In this document: positions 43,790 through 51,896 of the stretch, one piece after another
How positions within the stretch are numbered: position 1 is the first letter of the stretch
Layout of the letters: each line of letters begins with the position of its first letter
Source of the DNA: Halorhodospira halophila
Lineage (GTDB): Bacteria; Pseudomonadota; Gammaproteobacteria; Nitrococcales; Halorhodospiraceae
Assembly (NCBI RefSeq): GCF_016653405.1
Contig: NZ_NHSN01000019.1
Span: 1-64,000, forward strand
DNA: 64,000 bases
Reading direction: 5' to 3'
Program-made: the position numbers and the translations under genes
Notes under the pieces: model-generated
What the model saw: the letters and a program-made list of their open reading frames with translations, nothing else
The model's database searches: none
What the model was told of the DNA's origin: nothing

Positions 43790-44695
43790 TCAGACCGCCT
43801 GTGCCGCGACTTCCTGGCCCGCCGGCCAGTCCCGCGAGCCGGCCAGCTCGGCGGCGAACACGCGATCCATGCGATCCCAGGACAAATCCCGGAACAGGCA
43901 CCGCAGCCGCTCCTCGGTACGCCCCAGGTTCAGGTAGTGGCGGAACCGGGTGCGCAGATCGATCCCGGGGATGCGCGGCTGCTCGGCATCCAGCTCCCAA
44001 GGGTGGATGTAGAAGACCGCCGGCTGGCCCTCCACCTGGCTGATCCAGCGCAGCGCACCGCGCGACGCGCGGTACGGGAGCAAGCGGAAATACCCGCCAC
44101 CGCCCGCCGGCAGGTGCCGACCGAAGACCCGCAACGTCGCCGGTGGGATCTCCAACAGACCGCCGGGGCCATCCGGCCAGTGGGCCTGGCGCGGCGCATC
44201 GGGCTCCCCGTAGTGATCGTGGCGGATGGGGTAGACACTGGAGCTGTAAGTGTGTCCGGTCTCCAGCAGGATCTCCCGGGCCCAGGGGGTCCGCGGCCCG
44301 ATGGAGAACGCCGGCGCCCGATACCCGGTCACGGCCACCCCGCCGATATCCTCAAGCAACTGCCGGGCCCGCAGCAGGTCCTCGCGAAAGGCCCGGGGAC
44401 CCATCTCCCAAACGCGCTCATGGCCGTAGCCGTGGCTGGCCAGCTCGTGCCCGGCGGCCACGATGCGTCGGACGATGTGAGGGTAACGTTCCGCCACCCA
44501 GCCGAGGGTGAAGAACGTGCCATAGACCCGGTGATCGGCGCAGAGCTGCAGCAGCCGATCCATGCTCGCCTCGACCCGGCACGGCCAGCGATCCCACTGG
44601 TCGCGGCGCACGTAGGGCGCCATGGCCAGAACCTGGAAATAGTCCTCGACATCCACGGTCAGGGCGTTGGCCCGGACTTGTCCGCGGGCTTGCAT
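43790..44695 (-). CDS. XrtA-associated polysaccharide deacetylase
   Basis: 301 residues, NodB homology fold. The metal-binding residues are visible: Asp15 in LTVDVEDYF, and His88 and His92 in SHGYGHERVW. TGYRAPAFSIG and HTYSSSVYPIRHDHYG belong to the active-site barrel. PAVFYIHPWELDAEQP supplies the late histidine. It removes N-acetyl groups from the exopolysaccharide or its lipid-linked unit. No signal peptide is evident, so it may act on the cytoplasmic side. This subfamily (PEP-CTERM deacetylase) is confined to XrtA loci. Confidence 0.94.
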   Translation of the reverse strand: MQARGQVRANALTVDVEDYFQVLAMAPYVRRDQWDRWPCRVEASMDRLLQLCADHRVYGTFFTLGWVAERYPHIVRRIVAAGHELASHGYGHERVWEMGPRAFREDLLRARQLLEDIGGVAVTGYRAPAFSIGPRTPWAREILLETGHTYSSSVYPIRHDHYGEPDAPRQAHWPDGPGGLLEIPPATLRVFGRHLPAGGGGYFRLLPYRASRGALRWISQVEGQPAVFYIHPWELDAEQPRIPGIDLRTRFRHYLNLGRTEERLRCLFRDLSWDRMDRVFAAELAGSRDWPAGQEVAAQAV

Positions 44696-44777
44696 CGACG
44701 ATCCCCCCCCGGGGGCTTTGCCCCCTTCTCCTTCGCTCCCTCGCCCGACACACCGGGCTTCATCCCGGCGAACCCCG

Positions 44778-45884
44778 TCACTCCGCCTCGTTGCGGACCC
44801 CCAGCATGCGCTTGACGGTGCTACCGATCTGCCGGGCCAGCCGATAGTTCGAGACCAGATAGCGCTCCATGCGCTCCAGACGCTGATCGAGCCGCTGGTA
44901 ATCCTCTCGGTGAACGGTCAGGACCTGCTGAACTTGTCGATAGGTAAAGCCCAGGTAGCGCTCCAGGCGCTGCAGCCGCTGATCCAGGGTCGCCGACTCG
45001 ACAGCGGCGCCGTTGCCCTCGCCCTGACCCGGCGTGTCCGCAGCGGCGGTGTCGTCCGCCTGGGCTTCGCCAAGATCCGCCTCCACTTCATCGATGACCG
45101 ACTGGACCTCGCGCACCGAGAACTCGTGGCACTCCTCGAGATACCCCATCAGCAAAAGCCGGTCGCACAGCGTATTGATCCGCCGGGGGATACCTCGAGT
45201 GTAGTCGTAGATCCGTTGCCAGGCGCCCTCCGAAAAGCTCGGGTCATCGGTCCACCCCACCTCCCGCAGGCGGTGCTCGATGTACGCCCGGGTGTCCTCC
45301 TCGTCCATGGGGCCCAGGTGGTAGGTGGCGATAACCCGCTGGCGCAGCTGCTGCATGTTCTCGCTGCGCATCAGGCGGCGGAACTCCGGCTGGCCGAGCA
45401 GGAAGCTCTGCAGCAGCGGTCCGCCCTCCTCGCCCTGGAAGTTGGAGAGCATGCGCAGCTCCTCCACCGCCGCATCGCCCAGGTTCTGCGCCTCATCGAC
45501 CACCAGCAACGCGCGCTGACCGCGGCCGCGGATGCGGACCAAGTACGCCTCCAGGGCGCGCAGCTGATCGGCCTTATTCTCCGGCGGGTCCTCGATGCCG
45601 AAGGCCAGGCAGACCAGGCGCAGGAGGTTGTCGGCGCTCAGGCGCGTGCTCACCAAATGGGCGGCGACCAAGGGGCGGTCCACGATGCCGCCGAGCAGGC
45701 TGCGCGCCAGGGTGGTCTTGCCGGCCCCCACCTCGCCGGTGATGACGATAAAGCCCTCGCCCTGCTGGACCCCGTACTCGAGGTAGGCCATGGCACGGCG
45801 ATGGCCCTTGCTGGCATAGAAGAAACGGGGGTCGGGGCTGAGGGCGAACGGCTTGTCGCGCAGACCGTAAAAGTCTTCGTACAT
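44778..45884 (-). CDS. XrtA-associated AAA-type ATPase (ExeA-like)
   Basis: 368 residues. The N terminus MYEDFYGLRDKPFALSPDP is typical of this family and of ExeA. Walker A GEVGAGKT is at 50-57 and Walker B LLVVDEAQNL at about 127-134. After a winged-helix-like segment comes a variable acidic linker, then a C-terminal coiled-coil region with repeated LDQRL and YQRLDQRLERMERY. It lies just downstream of the outer-membrane barrel gene and probably powers or couples assembly of the export machine. Confidence 0.94.
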   Translation of the reverse strand: MYEDFYGLRDKPFALSPDPRFFYASKGHRRAMAYLEYGVQQGEGFIVITGEVGAGKTTLARSLLGGIVDRPLVAAHLVSTRLSADNLLRLVCLAFGIEDPPENKADQLRALEAYLVRIRGRGQRALLVVDEAQNLGDAAVEELRMLSNFQGEEGGPLLQSFLLGQPEFRRLMRSENMQQLRQRVIATYHLGPMDEEDTRAYIEHRLREVGWTDDPSFSEGAWQRIYDYTRGIPRRINTLCDRLLLMGYLEECHEFSVREVQSVIDEVEADLGEAQADDTAAADTPGQGEGNGAAVESATLDQRLQRLERYLGFTYRQVQQVLTVHREDYQRLDQRLERMERYLVSNYRLARQIGSTVKRMLGVRNEAE

Positions 45885-45891
45885 AGGGGGC

Positions 45892-47505
45892 TCAGAACTC
45901 CATGGTCAGCCGGGCGCTGATTCGGTTTTCGCGGCGGCGTACGTCGTCCTGGTCGTCAACCTGCTGGCGGCTTTGCCGGTGGCTGAAGTCGAGGTTACCG
46001 CTGGTCCGGCGTCCGATGGAGCGCGAGAGTCCCAGCGAGACCCGCCACTCGTCCGTTTCTCGCTCCTGCTCCGCCACATCAAATGACTCCTCGCCATTTG
46101 GCACCTCGATGACTTGAAGCGTACTCCCCTCCAAGCGACGCAGAGTCCCGCGCAGATTGGCCTGCGTCCGCGCACCAAAGGCCCAGCTCCAGCTGCCCGT
46201 CACCCTCCAGTCCCGATCGACGACATCCGTTAACCTTTCTGCATCAATCAATCCCTGGGCTACGGGAATCAAATCGTCGTCGACCGCTACCGTCCTAGTC
46301 CTAATCGCCTCGCTATCCAACTCGAAATCCTGATCCGTCTTGCGCCGGGAGATCTGTATGCGGAACGTGTTGGGTCCGGTCGAATAATCCCAGCTGCCGC
46401 GCCATGTCTCAGTAAAAGTAAGCGCTTCATCCTCTCTAGGCTCAAAAAATTCAAAAACATCAACAACGCCAGATTCCTCGGCACCAGGGAACGGGTCCAC
46501 CTCCGCACGAGCGAAATCAGCGGCACGTGCTAGCCCGTCGGTGCGCGCCTCGGAGTACGAAAGTCGCCAGGTCGAGCGCGGCGCCTGATGAACCAGACTC
46601 AGCGACCGCTGCTCGCGACGGTTGGTCTCATCTTCGTCGTCGATCTCATCCTTGAATTGCCCGTAACTCCCCTGCAGCTGTGTGTTGCGGGTGACGCCCC
46701 AGTCGGCGTTGACCCGCCAGTTCTGGGTATCACGGCGCGGCTGATCCTCCACTCGATTCCAGCCATCGCCGCCGGAGACGCTTGTGCGCAGCGAGGGGGT
46801 GACCTGGTAGCCCAGCGTGGCCTCATTGAAGAAGCGATCTACCTTGGCCCGCGCCGGGTCATCGAAGCGGTCCCAGGTACGCTCCGAGCTGAGCTGCCAG
46901 AAGGTCCGGCCGAACATGGGGCCGCTGTCGAGGCGATAGCGCACCCGGTGGACCTGCTGCGGCTCGCGGTCCGAGCGGTGATAGCGAGCCTCATCGAAGA
47001 CGTAACGCAGTTCGTGGTCCGCGAAGCGGCCGATCCGCCAGACCCAGTAGGGGCTGATGCGGTAACGGGTGGTCTCCTCTTGATCCCGCGGGGTCACCGG
47101 GTCAAAAGCGGACTCGGCGCGCACGCTGCGGCGGATCGATCCGTCCACGAAGATCGACTCCCGCACCAGTTCGGCGTTGCCGCTGCCGGACAGATTGTGG
47201 GTGCTGCTGTCGCGGTCGCTATCGTCCCAGTAGAAGCGATTGTTCCAGCTGTAGTTGAGATTGAGCTGCGCCCGGGCACCTTCGCCGGTGAGCGTAAAAC
47301 TCGGCCGCACCAGGGTGATGAAATCCGACTCCTCCCCTCCGCGCGGCGCGAAATCGGCGTTGTCGGTCCACTCCTGACCGATGGTCATGCGCGGGGTGAA
47401 CGTCCACTCCGTGCTCGCCGCAGCACCCCCCGGGATCAGCACCAACCCGGCAGCGGTGACGCCGGCAAGCGCCCGCGACCGCGGCCTAGCCCCCCTCAGC
47501 GACAC
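45892..47505 (-). CDS. XrtA-associated outer-membrane beta-barrel protein (TIGR03016-like)
   Basis: 537 residues from GTG at 47505, which gives a signal peptide (ALAGVTAAGLVLIPGGAAAS). Longer starts lie inside the kinase gene. The sequence is a series of amphipathic strands with aromatic residues, ending SARLTMEF, a C-terminal Phe typical of Bam-inserted barrels. It starts TEWTFTPRMTIGQEWTDNADF, as in exosortase-linked barrel proteins. It is probably the outer-membrane component for polymer passage or anchoring. The segment around 46230-46560 has clearly lower GC than the rest. It overlaps the kinase gene by 20 bp. Confidence 0.9.
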   Translation of the reverse strand: MSLRGARPRSRALAGVTAAGLVLIPGGAAASTEWTFTPRMTIGQEWTDNADFAPRGGEESDFITLVRPSFTLTGEGARAQLNLNYSWNNRFYWDDSDRDSSTHNLSGSGNAELVRESIFVDGSIRRSVRAESAFDPVTPRDQEETTRYRISPYWVWRIGRFADHELRYVFDEARYHRSDREPQQVHRVRYRLDSGPMFGRTFWQLSSERTWDRFDDPARAKVDRFFNEATLGYQVTPSLRTSVSGGDGWNRVEDQPRRDTQNWRVNADWGVTRNTQLQGSYGQFKDEIDDEDETNRREQRSLSLVHQAPRSTWRLSYSEARTDGLARAADFARAEVDPFPGAEESGVVDVFEFFEPREDEALTFTETWRGSWDYSTGPNTFRIQISRRKTDQDFELDSEAIRTRTVAVDDDLIPVAQGLIDAERLTDVVDRDWRVTGSWSWAFGARTQANLRGTLRRLEGSTLQVIEVPNGEESFDVAEQERETDEWRVSLGLSRSIGRRTSGNLDFSHRQSRQQVDDQDDVRRRENRISARLTMEF

Positions 47506-48508
47506 GGCCGCCGGATCCGGTTGCAGCGCCCCGTTGGACCTCGCTGGCGTAGGCGCCGTACCCGCCATAGCCGCCGTAGCTGTAGCCGCCGTAACCCAGC
47601 CCACCGAAGCCCGTCGCCTTGTTGAGCATGGTCAGTACCACGTCACAGCCTTCCAGCAGTTCAGCAGCCCGGGTCACCGCCGTCTGCGCCGTGCTCTCGG
47701 CCTCGACCACCAGCAGCACCTGTCCCATCTGGCGGGCCAGCACACTGGGCTCACTGGCCGAGAGCAGCGGCGGGGAATCGAACAGGATGATCCGATCGGG
47801 GTAGCGGGCGTGGATCTCTGCTAGCAGGTCGGACATGGCTTGACTGGCCAGCAACTCCGTGGACCGGCCGTGGGGCCGACCGGCGCCGAGGACGGTCAGA
47901 TCGGGGATATCCGTGCGCAGGAGCACGTCGGGCAGGCTGACATCGGGGTCCGTCAGCACATCCATCAGGCCGAGGTCGGCCTCAAACCCCAGCGCCCGCG
48001 GCACGCTGGGACGCGCCACATCAGCATCAACCAGCAGCACCGTCCGGTCCACCTCCAGCGCCATGCTCAGGGCCAGGTTGATGGTGGTGAAGGTTTTACC
48101 CTCCCCGGGAATCGCACTGGTAACCATCATCAGCCGCCCCCCATCGACCATTGGCGTGCCGTGCCGGCCGAAGGCGTTATCCAGCAGCGGCCGCTTGATC
48201 AGCCGGAACTCCTCTTCCAGCCCGCTGCGGCCATCGCCGGGGACGTGGATGCCCTGATGGCGCAGCCAGCCGTAATCGATGGTCCGATCCGCAGGGCGGT
48301 CAATCGTCGACTCACCGGCGCCCCTGCGGCGGGCCGCGGTCGGCTGAGCCGGGCTCGCCGAAACCGCACCGGCTGCTTCGTCCCCGCGGGCACCCGAGGC
48401 CTGCTCCGCAGCCCCCTGCAGCTCCTGACCCTCGTCCGCTTCTTCGCCCACCGCGCGCTGGGGCTGCTTGCCCCGCCGCTTCTCCAGCGCCCGCTCGATT
48501 ATGCTCAT
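47486..48508 (-). CDS. XrtA-associated tyrosine autokinase (BY-kinase)
   Basis: 340 residues, AGGAGGG upstream of the ATG. Walker A SAIPGEGKTFTT (GEGKT 135-139) and Walker A' VLLVDADVARP define the bacterial tyrosine kinase. The N-terminal 80 residues are disordered and rich in Glu, Gly and Ala. Near the C terminus is a tyrosine cluster, GYGGYSYGGYGGYGAY, the autophosphorylation tail. It works with the chain-length protein encoded immediately upstream to control polymerisation and export. No transmembrane activator domain is fused, as usual in proteobacterial XrtA systems where the two parts are separate. Confidence 0.94.
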   Translation of the reverse strand: MSIIERALEKRRGKQPQRAVGEEADEGQELQGAAEQASGARGDEAAGAVSASPAQPTAARRRGAGESTIDRPADRTIDYGWLRHQGIHVPGDGRSGLEEEFRLIKRPLLDNAFGRHGTPMVDGGRLMMVTSAIPGEGKTFTTINLALSMALEVDRTVLLVDADVARPSVPRALGFEADLGLMDVLTDPDVSLPDVLLRTDIPDLTVLGAGRPHGRSTELLASQAMSDLLAEIHARYPDRIILFDSPPLLSASEPSVLARQMGQVLLVVEAESTAQTAVTRAAELLEGCDVVLTMLNKATGFGGLGYGGYSYGGYGGYGAYASEVQRGAATGSGGRVAEGG

Positions 48509-48522
48509 CGGCCCACACCCTC

Positions 48523-50043
48523 CTAGGTAAAGACGATCCCGACCACTACACCATAGGCCACAAAGAGCGCGCTGGTTGCCGAGAAAAACACCACCATCTC
48601 CATACGCCGGCGCCGCCGATGGGCCGGCGTCCGCACCCGACTGATCTGCCCGACCACCGGCCGGCTGGCAAGCTCGCCCAGCTTGCCCGGCGAAGCCACG
48701 GTCCCGCGGATCTGCGCTAGCAGGAAGGCGAAACCGGTCCCCGCAGCCAGCCCCAAGAAGAGCACCGCACTGGCGAGCAACGGCCGGTTGGGCGCCGCCG
48801 GGCTTCCCGGCTGCTGCGGGGGTTCCAGCACCCGAAAGTCCACCGAATCGGTGCCGGTCTCGATCTCCCCGGCCAGTACCGCCTGCTCCAAGCGATCCCG
48901 GAGCTGATCATAACTGCTCTGCAGGGCTTCGTAATCCCGCGTCAGTCGATTGTAATCGGACTGGATCTCCGGGACGTCATCGGCCATGGCCTCCAGCTCA
49001 TCGACCCGCGCCTGGCGCTCGTCGACGCGGGTCTCCAGCGAAGCGACCCGGCTCTCCGCCTCGGCCAGATCCATCTGCAAGGGATTGTCGGCGTCCCCCA
49101 GGCCCACCCGATCCACCGGCGAGGCCAGCAGCTGCTCGCTGAATTCCGCCGCCTGCTGCTCGCGCTCCTCCCGCAAATCCTCAAGGACCCGCCGCGTGTG
49201 TTTCACGTCCGGGTGCGCGTCCGTGTACTGACGGCGCATCTCGTCCAACTCGGATTCCAGGTTGCTGATCCGACGATCAAGCTCCGGATTCTCGTATTGA
49301 CGCGGCTGCATCAACCCAGGCTGGTCGCCATCGCCCTCAAGCTGAGCCACAAGGTGCTCGTACTGGCTCCGTGCCTGGTCGAGCTCGAATTCGGCCTCTT
49401 CCAGGCTCTCCCGCTCCGCCTCCAGGCGGCTGTAGAAGTCCCCACCGGCGACCAGCACCTCCGAGTGCTCGCGCCGGAACTGCTCGATCTCCTCCTCCTT
49501 GGCCCGCAACTCCTCGGCGTACCGCCCGAGCTGGTTCTCGATGAACTCCCGGGAACTCACCAGGTCCCCACGGGGATCGCCCAGCCCCCGCTCCATGAAG
49601 AGGTTGCCGGTCTCGCGCACCACGCGGTAGGCCACCTCGGGATCCCGGTGCGAGAAGGAGATGGTGTAGATGTTCTCATCCCGCCCGCGCAGATCGATGC
49701 CGCGCAGGCTTCCGACCACGGCGTCCAGATCGTCCCGACCCAGCAGGACGTCGAGATCCGCCTCTCGGGCAATCTCCCGGAGATTATCCCGACTGAGCAG
49801 GGTGCTGGTCATCATACTCATCCGCTGCTCGGAATCCGGGCGCACCGCCATGCCGCTGAGCAACGGGTCCAGCACCGAATCGGTATCGACGTAGACCTCG
49901 CTGGAGGCCTGGTAGGTATCCGGGATGGTGTGGATGTAGGCCCAACCCGGGATGCAGACGAGCCAGGCGATGGGCAGGATCCACCACCGCCGGCGCCAGG
50001 TCGCTCTCAGTTGATGCAGGATTTCCTGGACGACCTGCTCCAT
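48523..50043 (-). CDS. XrtA-system polysaccharide chain-length determinant (Wzz/GNVR type)
   Basis: 506 residues from the ATG at 50043 (GGAG nine bases upstream). The membrane span RRRWWILPIAWLVCIPGWAYI is followed by YQASSEVYVDTDSVLDPLL, then long coiled coils. After EPPQQPGSPAAPNRPLLASA comes a second membrane span, then a short basic cytoplasmic stretch and a final hydrophobic segment. It is a close paralogue of the plus-strand gene at 32762-34294. It lies 14 bp upstream of the tyrosine kinase gene, so this copy is the likely kinase partner. First gene of the minus-strand EPS operon. Confidence 0.93.
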   Translation of the reverse strand: MEQVVQEILHQLRATWRRRWWILPIAWLVCIPGWAYIHTIPDTYQASSEVYVDTDSVLDPLLSGMAVRPDSEQRMSMMTSTLLSRDNLREIAREADLDVLLGRDDLDAVVGSLRGIDLRGRDENIYTISFSHRDPEVAYRVVRETGNLFMERGLGDPRGDLVSSREFIENQLGRYAEELRAKEEEIEQFRREHSEVLVAGGDFYSRLEAERESLEEAEFELDQARSQYEHLVAQLEGDGDQPGLMQPRQYENPELDRRISNLESELDEMRRQYTDAHPDVKHTRRVLEDLREEREQQAAEFSEQLLASPVDRVGLGDADNPLQMDLAEAESRVASLETRVDERQARVDELEAMADDVPEIQSDYNRLTRDYEALQSSYDQLRDRLEQAVLAGEIETGTDSVDFRVLEPPQQPGSPAAPNRPLLASAVLFLGLAAGTGFAFLLAQIRGTVASPGKLGELASRPVVGQISRVRTPAHRRRRRMEMVVFFSATSALFVAYGVVVGIVFT

Positions 50044-50216
50044 GTGCGTCCACTCCAGCCAGCTTCGCTGGCGTTTGCTCCGTTGAGGGCGCGGGCCACC
50101 CGCCGCCAAGCTTTCCTCAAAGAGGTGTCAAGATAACTTACGCACAACCTTTAGGGGAAGGGCTCTCCGGCCCGGTGAACCGCGTAGGCGCCTGATTTTT
50201 GGTCCACGCCCCTGAT

Positions 50217-50232
50217 CGGCAGTAATCTTGCA
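50217..50232 (+). promoter_or_regulatory. Sigma-54 promoter candidate for the PilZ gene
   Basis: CGGCAGTAATCTTGCA has the invariant GG (50218-50219) and GC (50230-50231) separated by exactly 10 bases, and a perfect TTGCA -12 box. The -24 box is CGGCA instead of TGGCA. Transcription would start near 50243, 33 bases before the PilZ gene. Confidence 0.6.
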
Positions 50233-50239
50233 GGCACAC

Positions 50240-50257
50240 TTAAACGGGGCCGTTTAA
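50240..50257. promoter_or_regulatory. Palindrome at the predicted transcription start of the PilZ gene
   Basis: TTAAACG (50240-50246) and CGTTTAA (50251-50257) form a perfect inverted repeat around GGGC. It spans the start site expected from the sigma-54 box. It could be an operator for a repressor, or a short hairpin at the 5' end of the mRNA. The AT-rich arms stand out from the GC-rich surroundings. Confidence 0.55.
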
Positions 50258-50275
50258 ACCGCGGGGAGTGAAGGG

Positions 50276-50893
50276 ATGTCACACATCAAAGTCGCCGAGG
50301 AGCTTGCCGATTTCTGGTGGCCCTTGCTGAAGGAGCAGCCCTGGGACCGGTGGCCCGGCTCGCTGGAAGAGATCCATGAGCAGATCTATCAGGACGTGGC
50401 GACAATCAGCAGCTACCGCAGCCTGTCGCGCCTGCTGATTGCGGAACTGATCGATCGGGCCGGGGCGCCTCCGGTCAAAAACCGCGCGCAGGCAACCATC
50501 TATACCCAGTCGGCAACACCCAGACACCGGGAACTGCTCATCGGTACCCCGTATCTGGACATCCTCTACCCATCAGAGCGCCCATCCAGGCCCGACGCTT
50601 CCCCGCAGCAACCAGCGTCCACCGCGACGTCAGAGCGTCGGCGGCTGCCTAGGCACCGGGTCCGTGCCCAAGGGAGCCTTCATGCTCACCAAACCGAGAT
50701 CCCGTGCGAGATACGGGACCTTTCCCGCCTGGGAGCCCAAATCCGGGTCGAGCAGCCAGAGCGGATCGGTCGACCACTCGCACCGCGGGATATCGTCCGC
50801 ATCCGCATGAGCGGCCGCCGGCCCCGACCCGCCCGAGTCGCTTACGTTGGGCAAAAAGCCTACGGATTGGAGTTTATTGGCCCGCCGACGTGA
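50276..50893 (+). CDS. PilZ domain protein, putative c-di-GMP receptor
   Basis: 205 residues, GGGGAG upstream of the ATG. The N-terminal 100 residues are a helical region of unknown type (WWPLLKEQPWDRWPGSLEEI). The C-terminal PilZ domain has the arginine motif RRLPRHRVR (residues 122-130) and the D/N-x-S-x-x-G motif DLSRLG (148-153), the two c-di-GMP contact sites. It ends in the typical ARVAYVGQKAYGLEFIGPP. It lies between the EPS operon and the acyltransferase genes. With its own sigma-54 promoter candidate, it could tie polysaccharide or surface-protein export to c-di-GMP. Confidence 0.9.
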   Translation: MSHIKVAEELADFWWPLLKEQPWDRWPGSLEEIHEQIYQDVATISSYRSLSRLLIAELIDRAGAPPVKNRAQATIYTQSATPRHRELLIGTPYLDILYPSERPSRPDASPQQPASTATSERRRLPRHRVRAQGSLHAHQTEIPCEIRDLSRLGAQIRVEQPERIGRPLAPRDIVRIRMSGRRPRPARVAYVGQKAYGLEFIGPPT

Positions 50894-51055
50894 TTCTGAC
50901 AACTGAGGCGATTTCGGCCCGGCGCTGAGATCTGATATTGTCGGCGAGACACGCTGGCGCATTTCCTCGATTTTTAAGAGGTTATAACGGGATGGACTCT
51001 GCAATGGACGGTGCGCCTGAGCTGTCTATCTCGGTGGCCTCTGAGGAACGGATTT

Positions 51056-51781
51056 GTGCAACAACCACACAGTTATGATGTAATTCTGGCCGATACGCCC
51101 GAGACCCGGCGACAGCACTTCCGGCTCCGCTATCTTGTGTTCTGTCAGGAGAGGAATTTCGAGCCCCCGGAGGCGTTCCCTAACGGGCTTGAGACCGACG
51201 AACACGATCGGCACGCGCTGCACTTCCTGATCCGTCAGCGCCGCCCCCACGCCCCGTGGTTCGGAGCCTTTCGCCTACTGCTTCCCTCGGGCCGGCCTCG
51301 GCCCATCGAGGCCATGTGCTCGCTGGCAGAGGACGTCCCCCATGAGCGCAGAGGTGAAGTGTCTCGCCTGATCGTGCGACACAGCGCACCGCGGCACTCA
51401 CAAACCGCGCTCTTCCGGCTCTGCCGGGCCGCCCACCAGGCGGCTACAGAGCATGCCCTGGATCAGCTGCTTTTCCTGGTCCGCCCGGGACTGCGGCGGA
51501 TGCTCAACCATCGAGGGCTCCCGCTGAAGCGCTTTGGCGAGCCATGCTGCCACCGCGGTCTGCGTTACCCATGCGGCAATGGCTTGGGGCCGCTTGGGAG
51601 GGGGCTGGAGCACTGGCAATGCAAGGAGGGATACCCGGGACATCAGCAGGAGGAGCCGGCGTATCGGCGGGCGTCCGCGTTGATCAGACCCAGCGGCACC
51701 CACCCGGCACTGGACCAGCCTCTCCGGACGCGGCTACCGGCAACCCCGGCTTCCGCAGCGGATGCGCCCACCGCTGGCTGA
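51056..51781 (+). CDS. PEP-CTERM/exosortase-associated acyltransferase, copy 1
   Basis: 241 residues from GTG at 51056, GAGGA eight bases upstream. The fold is GNAT-like, related to autoinducer and N-acyl amino acid synthases. The conserved part includes HFRLRYLVFCQERNFEPPE, then ETDEHDRHALHFLI, WFGAFRLLLP and GEVSRLIVR. In this family the acyl group probably comes from acyl-ACP and the acceptor is unknown. The C-terminal 50 residues are Pro, Ala and Arg-rich and do not look like the core family. It is followed by a second member of the same family. Confidence 0.88.
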   Translation: MQQPHSYDVILADTPETRRQHFRLRYLVFCQERNFEPPEAFPNGLETDEHDRHALHFLIRQRRPHAPWFGAFRLLLPSGRPRPIEAMCSLAEDVPHERRGEVSRLIVRHSAPRHSQTALFRLCRAAHQAATEHALDQLLFLVRPGLRRMLNHRGLPLKRFGEPCCHRGLRYPCGNGLGPLGRGLEHWQCKEGYPGHQQEEPAYRRASALIRPSGTHPALDQPLRTRLPATPASAADAPTAG

Positions 51782-51896
51782 ACCGTTCCACCACGCCGCG
51801 GTGGGGCATCCTGCCCTCGGCGATGCGCCGTGGTAGCGGGCGCGCTATAGTGTCCGAAAAACCCCAACACTCTAGCGGCCACTCAAGGAGCCAGCC

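Noticed and set aside
50110-50160. TTGACA on the minus strand upstream of the EPS operon as its promoter
   Set aside because: The sequence 16-18 bp further on (around TGGCGG) is not a -10 box. The operon promoter remains unidentified.
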